Of a DNA stretch of 6,585 nucleotides, positions 5,506-6,585 are shown one piece after another. The first letter of the stretch is position 1. Each line of letters begins with the position of its first letter. Source of the stretch: JAYEHK01 sp034659475 (GTDB lineage Bacteria; Bacillota; Syntrophomonadia; Syntrophomonadales; Syntrophomonadaceae); contig JAYEHK010000012.1 of assembly GCA_034659475.1 (NCBI GenBank), forward strand, positions 1-6,585, read 5' to 3'. Both the position numbers and the translations under genes were made by a program. Below the pieces are notes generated by a model. It made no database searches and had not been told where the DNA came from. It saw only the letters and a list, made by a program, of their open reading frames with translations.

Positions 5506-6084
5506 ATGGCTAGCCTAGAAGAAAGATTAGACAAAGCAGAGCGTATGATCAAAACAACCAGCTTTCGCCAGAATAAGGGTCTTGGAAATGAAGTCGGTTA
5601 TTATATCTTTGATTACCAACCCGAAAAAGAATTATTAGTCAGAGAACGAATCGAATATATGAAAGCAAAAAATACAAGGTCTATAGATGGTTTTGATCTG
5701 GTGGTCTTTGATCTTTATGATATTGTAATTGATATTTTGGAGCAGGAAGGATTTATGGAGCAATGCTACCAGTTTGAAAAGAAAAAAGGAATGGATCGCA
5801 TTGTAAAAGCTGTAGGAAATCTGCTGCAGCTCGACAATAATGCCGGCATGATTGTTCAGTATATTCAGGAGCGTATGTCGGAGGAAGCGGTTATATTTCT
5901 GACCGGCATCGGAAAATGCTACCCGCTGCTTCGGTCACACAAGGTGTTAAACAACCTACATCAAGCAATTGACAATGTACCGGTGGTAATGTTCTACCCA
6001 GGAAAATATGACGGACAGGAACTGGTTCTGTTTTCAAAAATAAAAGACGACAACTATTACAGAGCATTCCGGCTCGTTGATTAG
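5506..6084 (+). CDS. brxB: BREX protein BrxB (DUF1788)
   Basis: BrxB is a conserved small component of type I BREX whose molecular function is not known. The 192-residue protein shows the DUF1788 pattern: an N-terminal helix with LEERLDKAERMI (4-15), IFDYQPEKELLVRERI (34-49), FDLVVFDLYDIVIDIL (63-78), VIFLTGIGKCYPLLRSHKVLNNL (129-151) and a C-terminal VMFYPGKYDGQELVLFSKIKDDNYYRAFRL (161-190). The alternating strands and helices suggest an alpha/beta fold resembling a P-loop protein without a Walker A motif, which is inference. The ATG follows the brxA stop with no gap, and its ribosome binding site gggggtgag (5493-5501) lies inside the end of brxA. brxC starts 11 nt after its stop. It is complete, with no disrupted motif visible. 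Confidence 0.92.
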   Translation: MASLEERLDKAERMIKTTSFRQNKGLGNEVGYYIFDYQPEKELLVRERIEYMKAKNTRSIDGFDLVVFDLYDIVIDILEQEGFMEQCYQFEKKKGMDRIVKAVGNLLQLDNNAGMIVQYIQERMSEEAVIFLTGIGKCYPLLRSHKVLNNLHQAIDNVPVVMFYPGKYDGQELVLFSKIKDDNYYRAFRLVD

Positions 6085-6095
6085 GAGTGTGAGCA

Positions 6096-6460
6096 ATGAT
6101 TATTAAAGAAATGTTTGTAAAGCCGATTAACCGAGATATTAAAGGTGTTATCAAAGTCGGCCAGGGCGATGCGGCGAATATCCGGCAGGAGCTTGAAGAA
6201 TATGTCGTGACAAAAGAGCTGCAAAAACACTTTGCGGATTTCTTTGGAAGCTACAAAAAAGGGATCAATGGCAATACAGATAAGATGGGCGTGTGGATAT
6301 CAGGCTTTTTTGGAAGTGGTAAATCTCACCTTCTGAAAATACTTTCCTACCTGCTTGGCAATATTGAAGTGGATGGAAAGAAAGCAATCGATTATTTTGT
6401 TGAGGATAATAAAATAATTGACCCAATAATTCTGGCTGATATGAAGCTGGCGGCCAGCTA
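6096..6460 (+). pseudogene. brxC: BREX ATPase BrxC, 5' fragment interrupted near codon 121
   Basis: BrxC (PglY-like) is a large P-loop ATPase, normally about 1,200 residues, needed for type I BREX defence. Only the N-terminus is here: MIIKEMFVKPINRDIKGVIKVGQGD (1-25), QELEEYVVTKELQKHFADFFGSY (31-53), a Walker A motif GFFGSGKS (70-77) with the following HLLKILSYLLGN, and IDPIILADMKLAAS (108-121). After residue 121 or 122 the family continues with a TDVILFNID-like segment, but here the frame reads unrelated residues and stops at 6537-6539, giving 147 codons. The change coincides with a sequence resembling an insertion-sequence end. The Walker B and all later domains are missing from this frame. 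The start is supported by ggag (6084-6087) overlapping the brxB stop, 8 nt upstream. The rest of brxC may lie beyond the insertion outside the window. Confidence 0.88.
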
Positions 6461-6585
6461 TGGTGGACCCCATTGTCAAGACAAAAAATCTGCTTGTGTT
6501 AAGCAATGTGTCCTCCCTTCATTAGATATTAATTATTAGTTGTAGTTCTTTGATAAATCTATCTTTTTTACCTGTTTTTGGTGAA
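6461..6585. mobile_element. Terminal part of an insertion sequence interrupting brxC
   Basis: Homology to BrxC stops at about 6458-6461, where tggtggaccccattgtcaag begins. The GGACCCC-NNTTGTCAAGAC pattern resembles terminal repeats of IS3-family elements as I remember them. The element would start with a TG at 6461 or 6464. Base composition changes to AT-rich with stops in all plus frames, as expected in the end of an element. On the minus strand a frame is open from the window edge (6584) to a TAA at 6522, 20 basic residues, which could be the C-terminus of a transposase read toward the junction; I do not recognise it. The other end and the target duplication are outside the window, so the family and the size are unproven. 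Confidence 0.55.

Noticed and set aside
6300..6506. Minus-strand frame crossing the brxC/insertion junction
   Set aside because: It begins with TTG inside the insertion sequence and is antisense to the brxC Walker A region; although a GGGAGG lies before it, the product has no recognisable features.

Overview
The window looks like a chromosomal segment from a Gram-positive, Clostridia-like member of the Bacillota. The reasons are strong GGAGG-type ribosome binding sites, a glmS ribozyme (a Gram-positive trait), the close glmM-glmS pair and the many short hairpin repeats between genes. I cannot name the genus.

Layout. Positions 1-480 hold no complete gene but four kinds of short repeat ahead of glmM. 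glmM (481-1833) and glmS (2189-4006) encode two steps of amino-sugar synthesis: GlmS makes glucosamine-6-phosphate and GlmM turns it into glucosamine-1-phosphate for UDP-GlcNAc and peptidoglycan. Between them sits a glmS ribozyme (about 1870-2026), which should cleave the mRNA when glucosamine-6-phosphate is plentiful. A near-perfect 32-bp inverted repeat (2041-2138) lies between the ribozyme and the glmS ribosome binding site.

Downstream of glmS (4007-4641) is a gene-free boundary. It contains a possible Tn7-like transposon end starting 26 nt after the glmS stop, a 242-bp foldback element with perfect 37-bp terminal inverted repeats, an intrinsic terminator and a probable promoter. From 4642 the sequence is the head of a BREX phage-defence operon: a small Cro/C1-type regulator, brxA (DUF1819), brxB (DUF1788) and the first 121 or so codons of brxC. 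brxC is broken near 6460, where its reading frame runs into what looks like the end of an insertion sequence that continues past the window.

Together: the left two thirds are housekeeping cell-wall precursor genes under ribozyme control, and the right third is an acquired defence island that begins at the classic glmS-downstream integration site. The order regulator-brxA-brxB-brxC fits type I BREX. The expected pglX, pglZ and brxL would lie beyond the window, and as seen here the system is probably inactive because brxC is interrupted. The best candidate for something undescribed is the junction itself: a Tn7-like end with TnsB-type repeats apparently delivering a BREX island to glmS.
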